In this document: in pieces, positions 25,182 to 37,900 of the stretch | Layout of the letters: each line of letters opens with the position of its first letter | Position numbering within the stretch: the first letter of the stretch is position 1 | Assembly (NCBI GenBank): GCA_013397695.1 | Contig: VYZI01000195.1 | Span: 594,777-658,776, forward strand | DNA from: Centropus unirufus | Lineage: Eukaryota > Chordata > Aves > Cuculiformes > Centropidae | DNA: 64,000 nucleotides | Direction: 5' to 3' | Notes under the pieces: model-generated | Database searches by the model: none | Seen by the model: the letters and a program-made list of their open reading frames with translations, nothing else | Told to the model about the DNA's origin: nothing | Translations under genes and position numbers: made by a program

Positions 25182-25183
25182 AA

Positions 25184-25214
<31 letters not shown>
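25182..25214. repeat. A-rich low-complexity tract
   Basis: A run of 14 A, then further A blocks broken by single G residues. It lies inside POC1B intron 9, and its length is likely to vary between individuals. Confidence 0.85.
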
Positions 25215-26747
25215 GAATCTGGAAAATCACTTTAGAGAACATTCTTATCTTTGCCAGGTATTTGAGCAGCAAAGGTCTAGGAAAGTTGACCTGAAAAGAA
25301 AGCAACTGAACCCTGCAGCTATTGCTGCATTACCTTACAGTGCACTGTGTGTGTTTAGCACATGTTATAACTGGGTGCTATTTGAAAGGGTCTTGAAGCA
25401 AACTGTTGATGCAGCAGGAGCCATTTAAATCTGCTGGCAAATGCTGGGACTGAGTTTGTTCCAGCACTGACCACCTCTACTGAAGGTTGCTATCAGTGAA
25501 CAACTTCATTCATTGAGCTTACAATGAATAGGACAGTCCGGCAAAGGACTTTGTTTACAAAGCTTGTATTACATGCAGTCATCCTGCTCTTGTTCTGATC
25601 AAAACGCTAAGCATCAGAAAGCTTCATATCAACTTGACAACAGAACCAGACATGAGAATACTTAGTGATGGATTCTGTCAGGGTTCCCCTCCTTCACCAA
25701 AATAGTTTCAATCTTTATATTACCAGTATTGCATTTATTCATATCGCATAAACACATGAACACACACAAAGCTAATATCCTCAAATTTCAATGTTTTAAA
25801 AGTCTGAGCAGGAAACAAAGTCAATGACAGTAGTATCTGCATTTTTATATGAATAAAAACAGGTAATAATGAACTTCTGTACTTTTTGTATATGATAGCA
25901 AGCAAAAAGTTCCTAGATTTAGATCAGATTCAGCTCTTGGACACTAAAGGCACCAGGAGAACATCAAGGAAGAGATAAATGTATAGGTAATCACCAGACA
26001 GAAACTAGCCAGATCTACCATGGACAGTCCCAAATATATCCCTGGGGATTTAGCATCATGATGGTCTTGCCTAAGGCCCTGCCATTTCTGTTTAGCATAG
26101 CTTTCAGACAATGTGACAAATAGGATTTTCCAAATACTGACACAGAATATTTAGCATTTCACTTTGGTTCCCCAATTCCCAATACTTCCAAGGCTTGATG
26201 TTTGCAAGTTTGATGGTAAAGTGGCTGAAGAATGAAATCATCAAGAAATCTTACTACGGAGACATAAAACACACTAATAGCCTAGAAAGGCTTTCTAAAC
26301 TTTTAGTCAGATATTAAGATCTTCTCACAATACCTAAAGGTCTTGGAAAGAGGGACTACTTGTGACAATCAAGTATTTGACTTTCAGTACATCACCTTGT
26401 CCTGCTTATGATATGTTTTCAATAGTATCCTAAAGCTCACTGAAGATTCAGATTCCTTCTGCAACACCTACCACGTTACTTTAGAAACCAGAGAATAACC
26501 TGTTTTTTCATTAAATCACGTGTACAGACTCACACAAAAAGCATGAAAGGAATTCACCAGGGTAGATCTGACAGCACCAGCTAGCCTAGTGATCTTAAAG
26601 TGGATTCATAAGTTATGGTTGCTTCCAAAGTATTATACATAACAGAAGTTCTCTGGTATACATAGAACATGTTTAACCATAAATGCTGGGCAGATAGAAT
26701 TTACAAAAGCTTCTAGTTTCCTCTGTTAGAGTCTTCATTGTACTCAC

Positions 26748-26900
26748 CACAACTGACTCAAGTTTTTCATAATGGAGATGAGGTGACCTTGGGTAAATAT
26801 CAAGAAGATGAGGAGGACCATCAATATGTGTTCTTCTAAGATGGTGTCTAAGAACTCCTTTGTAATCAAGTAAATCAAAGTTGGTTTTCCATAGTAATAC
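26748..26900 (-). CDS. POC1B: POC1B coding exon 9 (end of WD7 and linker)
   Basis: 51 codons, phase 0 at both ends, with acceptor tttcttacag and donor GTGAGT. The peptide starts VLLWKTNFDLLDYKGVLRHH, completing the last WD40 blade, and then carries the PPHLLDIYPRSPH motif. If the donor is ignored the frame runs another 25 codons to a stop at 26,673; a product ending there would need intron retention. Confidence 0.96.
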
Positions 26901-29900
26901 CTGTAAGAAACCATCATACATTAGTAACTACTCAAGACTATTCAGTGCCCAAAACTTAACTATTCAGTGAAATCTGTTATTACTAAAAGGTCACAACATC
27001 AGAATGAACCTGCTGTTATCACTTTGTACTTCAAGACTAATAGAGGTGCTTCAATCTACTTTAAAAAAAAAAAAGGAAGGTGTCTAAAAGTCATCTTAAT
27101 GGTCATAGAACAAGGTAACTTCTGTCCCACTGGACTGAACCAAGTTATTTTTCTGCCAATTCAAGAGGTCATATACTACCAAATTTCTTTCCCCTGAAAA
27201 GGTTTGCAGGTCAAATGTGAAAGTTTAATGGTGTAAGAGAAATGACAGTTCCATAGAAATCTAAGGCACCTGGTTCCAGTGTTTTATTAACAGGAATCTG
27301 TTCTCAGAACCTTGTCCAAATACAGTCAAGGTAGGAATCATATATATCAGTCACACCATGGCCAAATGCAGAGGTAAGATAGCAGAAAGTAGTCTATCTG
27401 GCCTTGTGGATAAATCAGGAAATTAAATCATAACATACGGTGTTGTTTTCTTGTGTCACAAACCAATTGTATGTGTAAGTAATTTAATTAAATTTAAGAC
27501 AAGTTTATATGATTAGTGTCATCTTCCGCATTTTAAATGCTAAGGGGGAAAAAGAAAATAAGAAATGAAGTTCATGATGCTTAGAAGATGGTTGTTTCCA
27601 AAAGTCCAATGTTTGTTTTTAGAGCTGCTCTCTAAATTATAGGAAACAAAGATGCAACCATGATTTGAATTAAAATAACTTGTGTATCCCGCCAAAGATA
27701 TTTGACAATTTAGTTTTTATTTTCATAAATTAAACTATACATCAGCATAACAAATTAGATTTGTTTAGTTAGGTGGACTAGACCATATTTTTAATCTGTT
27801 CTTAAGTAGCTGCACTGTTATAAGTTCATTTCAAGTTCAACATCTTTCATGACTCTGTTGAGTGGAAGACCCTAAAAATGTGCTCTGGGAGACACAGTGC
27901 ACCAATAAAGATGGACTCAAACTAACTCAGACATTAGTAACAGTGGAAGTGGGATATATGGAACTATATAAACCTGACCCAGAAGATTCCATTTGCAAGG
28001 CAGTTAGGTGGTAGATTAGTTGATTCACAGCAGCTAACAGCGCTGTAAGAGAGGCCCTTCTTTCACTCCTCAGCTCTATAGTTCTACTATCCCTATTACC
28101 CAATCCAGCATAAAGTTATTCACAGTCTCTATGTGGCTTTTACCCATTTTTCAGGTTAATTTTCTGTTGGTTTAGCACTAAGCATATGCAAGGGTATAGA
28201 CAGGAGGCAGAGGTAGGACCTTTCATCAGTGCCGAGCATTTGAGCTGCTTGAGGTCTAAATACATTCATTTTGCTCTAATAAAAGAAGGCCATGCCACTG
28301 CAGCTTCATTTTTACAGATAAAATCAGCAAGGGTAAAACCAGCATGGAAATACCGCATGTGCCTTGAGCATATCAACTACAATGCAAACAGGGTAAATGC
28401 AACAAGGCACAACCCTAGGAAAACAGTTATTGCATGAGGAAGTATTTCCCTTTACGTCATAGCAGTCACCAGACATGATGGGCTGTCTCTTTCTCTGTAG
28501 TAAGAGCTGAACAGCACGGGCTACTACGTTCCAAAGGCATAAGTATAAATTTGCTCTTTCAGGTAAATGAAATAGTTGGTCATGTGCACGCAGAGCCAAG
28601 TGTGAAGACCACAAACTCCCATACTATACATATTTGGCTTTATTCAATTGAGGAGGAAGCAAACAGAAACAAAAGAATCATCCAGTGCTCATTTCAAATA
28701 CTTAATGTGCTTCTCAAAGCTTTGAGCTGGCTCTTCACCAAACAAAAACTTGAAACTACAAGCAGAGATACCGGTTTTTCTTCTTTGACAAAGAGAAAAC
28801 AGACTTTAGCTGTTGTTTCAAAGTAATAGTCTTGAAATAATGTGTATAAAGCAAGTAATCTGTGGTAAACTTAATGAATCAGCTGCCTCCAACTCAGGCT
28901 GTGGACAGGCAATATTTTTTGGATACTGCACTAGGAATAGAAGACTTTTTATGGCCAGTCTACTCATCAGCTTGACACTGCTTCTCAAATTAATCTTCTA
29001 TGATATGACGTAGTTTAATACTTGCATATCACTTCCTCTCAAGTTAAATACAATATATCAATTGTCATAAAACTCAAATGAAAGTACTCATGAAAATCAA
29101 GATCAACAATTCAGAATTACGCAGGAATCAAAGTCTTATTTTGGAAGTGAAAAATTCTCATTAAAAGAATCCTTTATAAAAGAAAATAAAAGATTGGACT
29201 AGTGGCTCAAGGAAAACATTTTCTGCATTCTTGGGGGATGTGTGTGTGGTGGTGTCTGCTTCAAAAATTAATACTGGAAGTTTGTTAATATTTTCACTTT
29301 TCCAATAACTGCAAGTCTCGGCACTGATCCTTATGAAAGAAAGCAATTTTAACTTCTTTTTGAGTGCTTACAAGTATTTCTAGAAAGTGTGTTAACTGAA
29401 GCATCAATTAAAAACCAGAAAGACTTCTTCCTAATGAGACTGAACTCTTTAATTGAAAAGTATTTATAATTTCCCAAGACTGCCCCCATTACTTGTTGAA
29501 ACATATTTTAAATTCCACTAAACAGAATATAAAACACGGTTTATGGTAAACAAAAAAGATCTTTATTTCTACTGCATGGCTTTCTTTGCCTACATTGAGC
29601 TTCTAACTGTTTATAATGAGAAACAATTAAGATGACTAATACTAAGGAACATTTCAGACTGAAAGCCTAAGCCTTGGGTGACAGAAGCTCCTCCTTTTGG
29701 GGGAATGTAAAAACCTGACAGCAATTACTCCAGGCTTGCTAATATTTTTGTAATTATGGGATTTATCACAGCAGATGAAGATTAGTTTTATTATTTGCTG
29801 TTTAATTTTAAATAACTTTGTTTTAAATGCTCACAAAACACTTCCCTGTACAAAACTAGTAGTACAACTTAATTCTTATGATTACAGAGCAGTCATTTTA

Positions 29901-30281
29901 AATGACATGACAATCTAATAGAGCATGTATGCGTTAATACTAGTTGAAATACAACTACTTTGCTGACACTGAATTGCAAAAATTCAAATATTTACATTTA
30001 AAAATAATTCTTTTATTGTAAAATGTAAGGGAGAAGTGGCTAGTATTGTGGTCATCTCTGCATTGTAACATCCAATTGCAAGCAGTTAAGACCAAGATAA
30101 ACACATCCTATAAAACCATATTTATTCTCAAATTTAACGTTAGGCTGAACTAAGTCCATGTAACACTACTAGACAAAATGAATGTCAGCATACTGTAATT
30201 AGCAATCTACTTTGACATACTATACTTAACTCCCATCCAATGTGACAAACATTAAGATATTAAATTTAAAGAGACACAAAC
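26901..30281 (-). other. POC1B: POC1B intron 8
   Basis: Intron of about 3.4 kb, AT-rich. It contains a poly-A run near 27,062 and a few chance ORFs on either strand, the longest about 96 codons with no recognisable domain. I identified no repeat family or RNA gene. Confidence 0.9.
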
Positions 30282-30350
30282 CTGAGCATCTCCTCCACCT
30301 GAGGCAAATTTTTCACCACCTTTTGAAAAAGCCACAGAAAGCACAGGTCC
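30282..30350 (-). CDS. POC1B: POC1B coding exon 8 (WD7 strand region)
   Basis: Small exon of 23 codons, phase 0 at both ends, with acceptor tttctttcag and donor GTTTGT. The peptide starts GPVLSVAFSKGGEKFASGGG and ends DAQ, matching the human '[23 protein letters not shown]' block from memory. It was too short for ORF calling and was found by reading phase 0 from exon 7. Confidence 0.95.
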
Positions 30351-30505
30351 CTGAAAGAAAAAAAATATTAGCATACAGTGAAATTATGCCATTACTGTAA
30401 TTGTGGTATTTTCATGCAAATAGAAAAATATTTAATGCAGTAATCTAACAGTTTTCACTTTTAATAAAATAGGGAACAACCATAGTGAAATTTTTGCAAA
30501 AAGAC

Positions 30506-30581
30506 TTGATTAAAGAGTTAAGATCGCACATCTTTGTAGGATGTTGATTAAAGAGTTAATAATGCACATCTTTGTAGGATG
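30506..30581. repeat. Two-copy 38 bp tandem duplication
   Basis: Two adjacent 38 bp units start with TTGATTAAAGAGTTAA and end with CACATCTTTGTAGGATG. They occupy 30,506-30,543 and 30,544-30,581 and differ at three positions in the middle. It lies in POC1B intron 7. The low divergence suggests a fairly recent local duplication. Confidence 0.95.
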
Positions 30582-31118
30582 CTGCATTGTGATTACTGAA
30601 ATCAACGCTAAGAAAATGGTGACATTTCCCTTAGATTTTATGCTTCAACTCTGCAATGAGAAATTAACACATTCCATTAGACAAGACAATGCATTTGAGT
30701 GATTCATTATCAAAAGTAGCATATGTTTTGCATTACAAGGAAAGGAAGATGTCTGTCATTCTTCACAAAAGTTATCTTCCATAAGCTTCCCTCTCCTTAG
30801 AGGGCATTGCTTTTCAATAGACTAACATGCCAAATAATTTTGACGATCAAGAGAGTTAACTTTAAATTAATTCAAAACATGATCTGTTACATAACATTAA
30901 GCACGCATACAATCTCAATAAATTAACTGCATAGCCTTAGGTAAAATTGATGCGTTTCCTTATGCACTTATGACAAAGTGTATTAGTACTACACTCTGCT
31001 GAGCACTAAAGTTTATCTCCAAATTGCAAGATACAAGACAACGTCATAAGTATTACATTCCCTTTGAAAAGATATTGAAGAACCTATTAAGATCCTTATT
31101 TAAATAGATTATGTATAC
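30582..31118 (-). other. POC1B: POC1B intron 7, remainder
   Basis: AT-rich intron sequence between exons 8 and 7 (the whole intron is 30,351-31,118). Apart from the 38 bp duplication, nothing is recognised. Confidence 0.9.
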
Positions 31119-31252
31119 CTTGTGTCCATGAAGAGTGTAAATAAGTCTTCCTTCTACAATGTCCAAAATCTTAAGGGTACCATCAGTAGAAGCAGTGATG
31201 AGATAGTTACCAGAGGGATGGAACGACACACAATTAACCCCTGCTCTGTGAA
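31119..31252 (-). CDS. POC1B: POC1B coding exon 7 (WD6)
   Basis: 134 nt with acceptor ctaatttgttag-type (aattag) and donor GTATAC. It enters in phase 1 and leaves in phase 0. The peptide includes NCVSFHPSGNYLITASTDGT and GRLIYTLHGHK, a complete WD40 blade almost identical to human POC1B. The first codon is a valine split across the junction with exon 6. Confidence 0.97.
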
Positions 31253-31583
31253 CTAATTTACAAAAGACAATATTCAAAGACCATAGATATCTACCAAGAG
31301 GAAACATACACTTTATTTCTTTGCTCTTTTCTACTGCCCAGGGAACAGCAAACCAAATGTTGGGGACATGGTAGACTCTCCAAATATACTTGCTTAGTTC
31401 TGTTCTAAGAATTAAAAGCAGCACTGCAAAGGAAAAATTAGGATTCAGTTTGGCTTTGCTACAAAAACTTACTCACAAAATTCCAGCAAGATCTGTTTGC
31501 CCACTTTCCCCACCAAGAAGTGAAATAATATAATCTAAATAAACCATGTCACTGCAAAATAGAATAAACTACATTGTTTTTAC
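31253..31583 (-). other. POC1B: POC1B intron 6
   Basis: Short intron of 331 bp with nothing recognised in it. The frame happens to stay open upstream of exon 7, which makes a naive ORF (31,053-31,424) look longer than the exon. Confidence 0.92.
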
Positions 31584-31699
31584 CGTTGTAATGCTGCAGT
31601 AGCTTGTTCATTCGAATATCCCACAGTTTCACCGTATGATTGGAACCTGCAGACGCTATACACGTACCACTTGGGTTGAAATCCACAAAATTTGTAAAT
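31584..31699 (-). CDS. POC1B: POC1B coding exon 6 (WD5)
   Basis: 116 nt with acceptor ttacatttag and donor GTAAAA. It enters in phase 2 and leaves in phase 1. The peptide includes FTNFVDFNPSGTCIASAGSN and HTVKLWDIRMNKLLQHY, a typical WD40 blade. The donor (G|GTAAAA) is weaker than the others but fits the phase exactly. Confidence 0.97.
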
Positions 31700-32516
31700 C
31701 TAAATGTAATGAATGAAAATAGATCGATTATGATTCGCCAAACCTGTGTGGAATCCACATGCATGGAAACTCAAATAAGGTATTTCAATTGAAATAAGAA
31801 TGAGAAAACAAGATCTGCTTTATAAATCAGACTGTGTAACGTGACATTTGATAAAAAGACAGTATAATCATCCTGACTCAAACCTTCACACTTTGTGTTG
31901 TGGCACAAAGTTCCTACAAGCAACTGCTGCAAAGAGCTCATAAGCAGCAAGTAAAACAATTTGTTCCAAGAATAGAACATCTAGCTATAACAACCTTTTA
32001 GCTTGGAAAACCGATAGAGGTGGAAACCATGAAATTAGCAAAGGACATATACAGGATTAATATTTCATTGCATTTGTTAATTAAAACTGGTTCCAAGTTA
32101 TTTAAGAAATCCACAGATAAGTAAAAGCAAATATTTTCTAAACCCAAATAAGGCAGGTCACCCATGTTCACAGAATACTGCTTTCCATCAACAAGTGGTG
32201 AATTCTAGAAGTCCTCTTCCTGTTGAAGGATGCAGTATCAAATAGCATTATCAACATGGAGGAAGAACATGACAACATTAAAAAATTCAAGAACGATCTG
32301 ACTTCTCTCTGGCTTACTTCTTGACTATAGGAAAAGAGCTGGATAAACACAGCCAGTTAAACCTCTTTAGAAAAACGCAAAATTAATTATTTCAGTTCAC
32401 ATGGGTGGTAGAAGTTTAATATGTTTTCAGACATAACATAATTCATATTAAAACCACAATACATTAGTTTAATCTCATTATACGTTAACATTTCACTTTT
32501 TTGTGGTAACACTTAC
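31700..32516 (-). other. POC1B: POC1B intron 5
   Basis: Intron of 817 bp; nothing recognised besides short chance ORFs. Confidence 0.92.
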
Positions 32517-32624
32517 CCTCTGTAATCTAAGAAGCTATCAATACAAGTTTTATTTCTCATATCCCAGATCTTAATAGATTTATCCTCACTGCAAGATGCT
32601 ATTAGCCTTCCATCAGGTGAAAAT
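32517..32624 (-). CDS. POC1B: POC1B coding exon 5 (WD4)
   Basis: 108 nt with acceptor gcgtgttccag and donor GTAAGT, phase 2 at both ends. The peptide starts [20 protein letters not shown], then DMRNKTCIDSF, matching the human [20 protein letters not shown] block from memory. It has no in-frame ATG start of its own and was found by splice phase. Confidence 0.96.
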
Positions 32625-33886
32625 CTGGAACACGCAAGAGTATACATTACTAAACCAATACTGTCTAGATTAGCATTAGAGATGTAAGTAGCAAAACACT
32701 AGAACTGAGAAAGCATATTTGGAAATAAAATGTGTAACATTCAAAGAACATTTGAATGTCTCGTGTCTCTCATGAAGTAATGAAACCAAAGAGAAAAGCT
32801 TCTTCTGCTTTCCCCACTCCCATTTTACCATCAACTAGAAGTAAAAATAGAGCTATAAGCACAGGGATGAAGGGGGGAGCTAACAGCAGCCTGAGGGTGT
32901 CACTTCAGATATCAAAAAGATTAGTAGAGAAAACCATAAGCAAAAAGACAAAAAGGACACAGTGCAACCTTGTATTAAATTTTAACCTACATATATATTC
33001 TCCCGAGTCCTCTCCAGACTTATAAACTGTCAGTAAAACATTCATGCTTGTTCCTAGAACAGTAGACTAGGTTTTTAAGCAGGAAAATTGATGTGTCCAA
33101 TTTCACCAATCCCTATTAATTCTGATATTGAACAACTGCACAAGGACATTAAAACAGAGCATTAGTTCCAGGGCTTCCACATGGGATTTCCTAGAGCTTT
33201 TTTAGTTCTCAGTGACCAGAAATTTGGAACTTCATAGGGCTCTGCACTTCACCAGCATTCAATTTCTTTCTCAAGAGGTTTAAATCAGACCTCTGAGCTG
33301 CAGATTTTCCATTAATATGGAAAAGAAAAACAGCAAAGAACAATCTTTTCTTGTCTTTGAGAAGCAATCCTGCCTTTAAATAGTGCAGAAGTCTTAACTG
33401 GTAGTACAAAGACCATTTCTTTTACCTTCTCCAATTATGTAAGCTTAAGTCATTTTGACTCATGACTGTTCTTTTATGCCACTACCGTTGCAGGAATAGT
33501 TGAGAAAACCCCTACCATGCATAATATATCTAGAAAAAAGTGAATGCTGTGGAATAAGTTAATATAGCCAAAACCACACAGTACTGGGGAAACAGGATAC
33601 TGACTGAAAATAGATGCAGAAGACCCTTTTTGTCCTTTAAAGTAAAAGAATTAACACCCAGCAACAGATATAATATGCACACATGTTAACACAGATCAAG
33701 CTTTCAGACTTCAACTAGGAGACATAAAAAATCTGTGTGCAAGACTGACTTATTAAAATTTTATTATTAGCAATACATCATAATTTGTGATTCACAGATT
33801 TTTCTGCTCTTAGTTCTGCCCTGGGAAACTAAACCCCTTTGTTAGGATTTCTATCTCTTTACAAAGGGAATAGAAACAGTGCTTAC
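32625..33886 (-). other. POC1B: POC1B intron 4
   Basis: Intron of about 1.3 kb. Only short chance ORFs are seen, and I identified no repeat family. Confidence 0.92.
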
Positions 33887-34066
33887 TTTGCACAGCGAAC
33901 CCAATGAGTATGTTGGCATAGGGAAAAAAAAAGGCGCTGTCTGTGAACGCTCCATATTTTTATTGATTTGTCATTGGATGCTGACACTAGAAAGTGGCCA
34001 TCGTGTGAGAAGTTCACGCTACGAACAGGTGCTGTATGGCCTTTCAGTACTGAGGATTCTCCATGA
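33887..34066 (-). CDS. POC1B: POC1B coding exon 4 (WD2-WD3)
   Basis: 180 nt with acceptor cttttttttcccag and donor GTAAGC, phase 2 at both ends. The peptide includes LKGHTAPVRSVNFSHDGHFL, then SASNDKSIKIWSVHRQR and TH-WVRCA, which are the WD40 signatures of this region. The segment HGESSV before the WD repeat corresponds to human KRGKFS and is less conserved. Confidence 0.97.
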
Positions 34067-34765
34067 CTGGGAAAAAAAAGAGAAAAACTCATATTCAACC
34101 ATAAGAGTTCAAAATCCGATAAAACTCAAGTTCATATATTTGGAATCTTATCTAAAAGGAAAAGCAACACATATAGGTTAAATTTTAGTGTTGCTTATTT
34201 GTATATTTAATATTAGATTAACAGACTTTAAAGCAATTTTATTTAATATGACCAATTTTAGAAAACTGTGCAATTAATTAGTAGCATTGGCCTCCATATA
34301 GTATTTTAAAGAGAATTTATTATATTTCTGGCACTGTAATCTACAACACTAGTCTTTCTAAGATCATTCTGAATAGCTTGTAATCACTAGTAGTTGAGAA
34401 CAATCTAAAAAGACAAAACAATTCAAGCTATTGTTTTCCTAAAATTGCTACTTTTTGTTTCCTTTGTCACTTGTCTCCCCAAAAGTAAGCACAGATATGT
34501 AATCCTTATTAAAAGAAAATACTATTAAAGCCAGAGAAATAATACACATGAAATATCTTAATTGCTGTATTTTTCTTTGGAAACTACAGAATACTTAGTA
34601 TAGAATAAAGTAACACAGTGAAAAACTGTGTTGCTTGTGCTTGCCAAACTCTGTTTCTGCCAAAGCCCAGGGAAGCAAAACGAAAGAGAAACTCCTGTTG
34701 GGTAAAGACTTGAGTATTCAAATTGTATGCTAATGAAATATAGCCACTATAATCCAGTTACTCAC
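34067..34765 (-). other. POC1B: POC1B intron 3
   Basis: Intron of 699 bp, AT-rich; nothing recognised. Confidence 0.92.
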
Positions 34766-34937
34766 ATGCAAGGGATCCATAGTCTGACAGTCCAATCTTG
34801 AGAAGCTGAAGCAAGAAGCTGCCCATCTGGTGAGAAATGTACGCTGGTCACTGCTTCTGCATGCCCTACAAACCTGTAAGCTCTGCATTGTGCCTTCAGC
34901 TTCCACACCATAAGAAACCTATCCAAAGAGGAGGTAA
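34766..34937 (-). CDS. POC1B: POC1B coding exon 3 (WD1-WD2)
   Basis: 172 nt with acceptor atttcttgccag and donor GTGAGT. It enters in phase 1 and leaves in phase 2. The peptide includes TSSLDRFLMVWKLKAQCRAY and then RFVGHAEAVTSVHFSPDGQL, with the WD signature DWTVRLW. It is separated from exon 2 by the intron that contains GALNT4. Confidence 0.97.
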
Positions 34938-37900
34938 CTGGCAAGAAATAAAAGATATAGTGAGCAGACTTATCTCACAGTTAGTAAAAAAAAAAAAAAA
35001 TTAAAAAAGAAAAATCAGAGTTAATGACTATGGATTTCAATTCACCAGTGAGCTTACTGGGTGTTAGGAGGAGGAAGCAGTTATTGTGTTTTAATGGATT
35101 CTTGGCCTGAGCAGAGGCCTGGCAATCAGCAACACCAAAACCAGGTTTTTTGGAAGGACATCAGAAGACTGGGACAAGCAACCGGTAACTCTTCACAGGT
35201 AGCTCCCCGCATATTAAGCAAACTGACTTACAAGTACTTTAAAAGGTATAGAACAAAAAAAATCCAAAGCCAGACACCATTGTAGAATTATTTTCCTAAG
35301 GCACACAGTCTGATGTGATTCTACACCTGAACAGCAGGGGAGAGGCATAAACCCCAAAAAAGAAACTAAGTCAAAACTTTTCATCTATGTTCAACTTTGG
35401 TCCCTATCCTGCCAAGGAAACTAGGTCCCTTTACCATCAACAAGGCTCAGCCAAACAGGCTGAAATCAACTTTGGTGGATATGGCCAACGCCTAGCATTC
35501 GGTGTAACTGTAAATGTTTACTCTTAGCTAATCACAGGCACTAAACACAAGAGTCTATAGCATTACAATGTTGCCAGCAATGCTTTCCATTATCAATACC
35601 AACCTTAAAAAGTCTTATACATTAAAAGTCCACTACAAAATTTACTATTAACAAATAAACCTCATTTTATTCAATTTTAAGGGATTTTGCCTTCATTGTA
35701 ACAATGCTTCTTAAATTTACTGAAGTATAGTATCTTAACTATTTCTTCTCTATCCTTTTATGCATTTTTCTCTCCTCAAGTTCATATTACCCATGCATTT
35801 GTGTGCCCAAAATAAGGGGAGCAAGGACTTTCTGGGACAGATTATACATGGGGCCCTACAGCATGCGGACCAGATCGTTTTTTTCCACCAGCCCTTGCTA
35901 GTTTGCCAGCATTCCATGGAACACCAGCAAGTGGTCCACAAGAGATCCCCTAGGTTGAACTGAAACAAAAGAAACACAGAAGGTTCAGAAAATTTTTTTT
36001 GATGGGCCACACCGCAAAAAGCCAGTTGCATGTGCTCCTAAAAGAAAACACGACATAACCAGAACCATTTTTAGAAGGGAAAGACAAAATTTGTCCTTGT
36101 TGTAGTAACGGAAATATTTGATCAGCTGCAAAATATAACCAGAAAGACGCTGAAAACTCACACTGAACTGACTCAAACATATGCCTTAGTCCAGTTTATA
36201 ACCTCAGTGCCTATTTTATTTTTAAAAAAGTCAGTGCTTTCTGTACACACCCAAGTATAGCTGACAAATCTCTTAAGTAATTTGCTTCTCTGCTGATGAG
36301 TCATAGCAGACTTGACCACCAAAGAACAAACACCGGGCGTTACGCAAAGGCCAAGTTTACACATGGCTTTGCTGCAGTTCTCTAAACAGACCTCTTGGCT
36401 TCACTTATGCCACCAAAATGTTATGGCATTTGCAGCAAAACCAAGTTCAATTTATAAGTTGTGAATGTTGTTGCAATACATTTCATATGTCCACACCTAT
36501 AAATGAAGACAAGTGGGTGCAATACAGAATTACCATGACACTCATTTCACGAAACACACAATAGTGGCTACAAGTTGTGCAAAAGACCAGAGGAGACGTA
36601 CTCATCCAGGCTTCACTAGCTCTATGTACCTCCTTGTCACCCTCTCCCCCCCCAGCTCTGCCCCAGCCAAATACGGAAGCCTCTCCGATACAATTAAGTT
36701 GCCCTGTGCAAATAAAACAGGTCAGATGGGCTGTGCAAATGATACGTGTGTGTGAATAAGCAAACACCACCACTAAAACCCACACACTTGACAGGAACCC
36801 TGCAAATCAAAACGTGATAAGGAGCGACATCACAATACACACACACACTTAACAGTGATTCTGAAGATTTCTGTCCTGGAGGAAAAGAATTATTTATTAA
36901 ATATCTGTCAAAGGAGCTCCCCTACTATTCCAAGCACAATGGATGTTATGAGGAAGTTTCAACAGCTGCCATGAAGCGCAAGCTCAACATGGTTTTTATA
37001 GTATCTACTTTAAAAGGGGGAAGAGAATTGAAAGTAGTCAGCACGCTAGCCAACATTTAATGATCATTCTGGATTTTATTTTTTCAAAAGAAACCCCAAA
37101 GCCCTCTCACATTTATTCAGTGTTAGGTTTACAATCAATTTATTTTAAGTCACTTAAAATCAGTAGTTCAATGTATATACAAGTGTTCCCCAAACTTTCA
37201 AATTCTAACAGATAAGAAAATCTTCCAGCATTTCAGAATTCATAGAAATCCATGCACACTGAAAAACAACTGGAGTGGAGCATTTCTGCAGAATTGCTAC
37301 AAATGAGTTCAAAACTTGCGGAACTTGAAAATGGTAAGTTTTTCTTACCCCTCCCAACCCCCCATCTTTCGTTCTCTATCTCTAATCCCCCCAAGTTCCC
37401 CTCTCAACTTGTTTTGTTCCCATTGGGAACAAATTTAATTTCATTTATGTATTTTCATAGCAGGTGATTTACAACTGCTTTTTTTCCCTTTTAGTTTTCA
37501 AGTAACCACAAAAATATAATGGGAGGTGGTGAGAGAAGGAGGAAGGGTTCAGATACATACAGGGGGAACAGCTTTTCAAACTTAACAAGCAGATTCACTT
37601 GGACTTATTGCTTAAATACATAAGGAACACTTTAAATGTCATTCAACATGAAAGTGAATCTTTATACAAAATGTTGCTTTTGTCAAGTCTTAAAAAAAGA
37701 TAATTGTATAAAAGTTGCATAGTCTACATTCACACCATTTCATTATTTTCTACTGAGAAAAGAGGCATTGCACATAGAACTTACGGTCTTCCATGTAGGA
37801 GAACCCTGGGTCTTTTCTGCTATTTCTCTTGAATGTAATAGTCTACAGCAAGCTTTACACAAACGTACATACTTTGTAATATTTATTGCCCCAGCACATA

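Larger units (their letters stand above)
20161..26747 (-). other. POC1B: POC1B intron 9
   Basis: Intron of about 6.6 kb. It holds a 16-base poly-A run at 20,223-20,238, an A-rich low-complexity tract at 25,182-25,214 and a possible short CR1 3' remnant near 24,085-24,160. No other gene was recognised; the remaining ORFs are short and without known domains. Confidence 0.85.

Noticed and set aside
36837..36848. Short AC dinucleotide run
   Set aside because: Only six units, too short to be a meaningful microsatellite.
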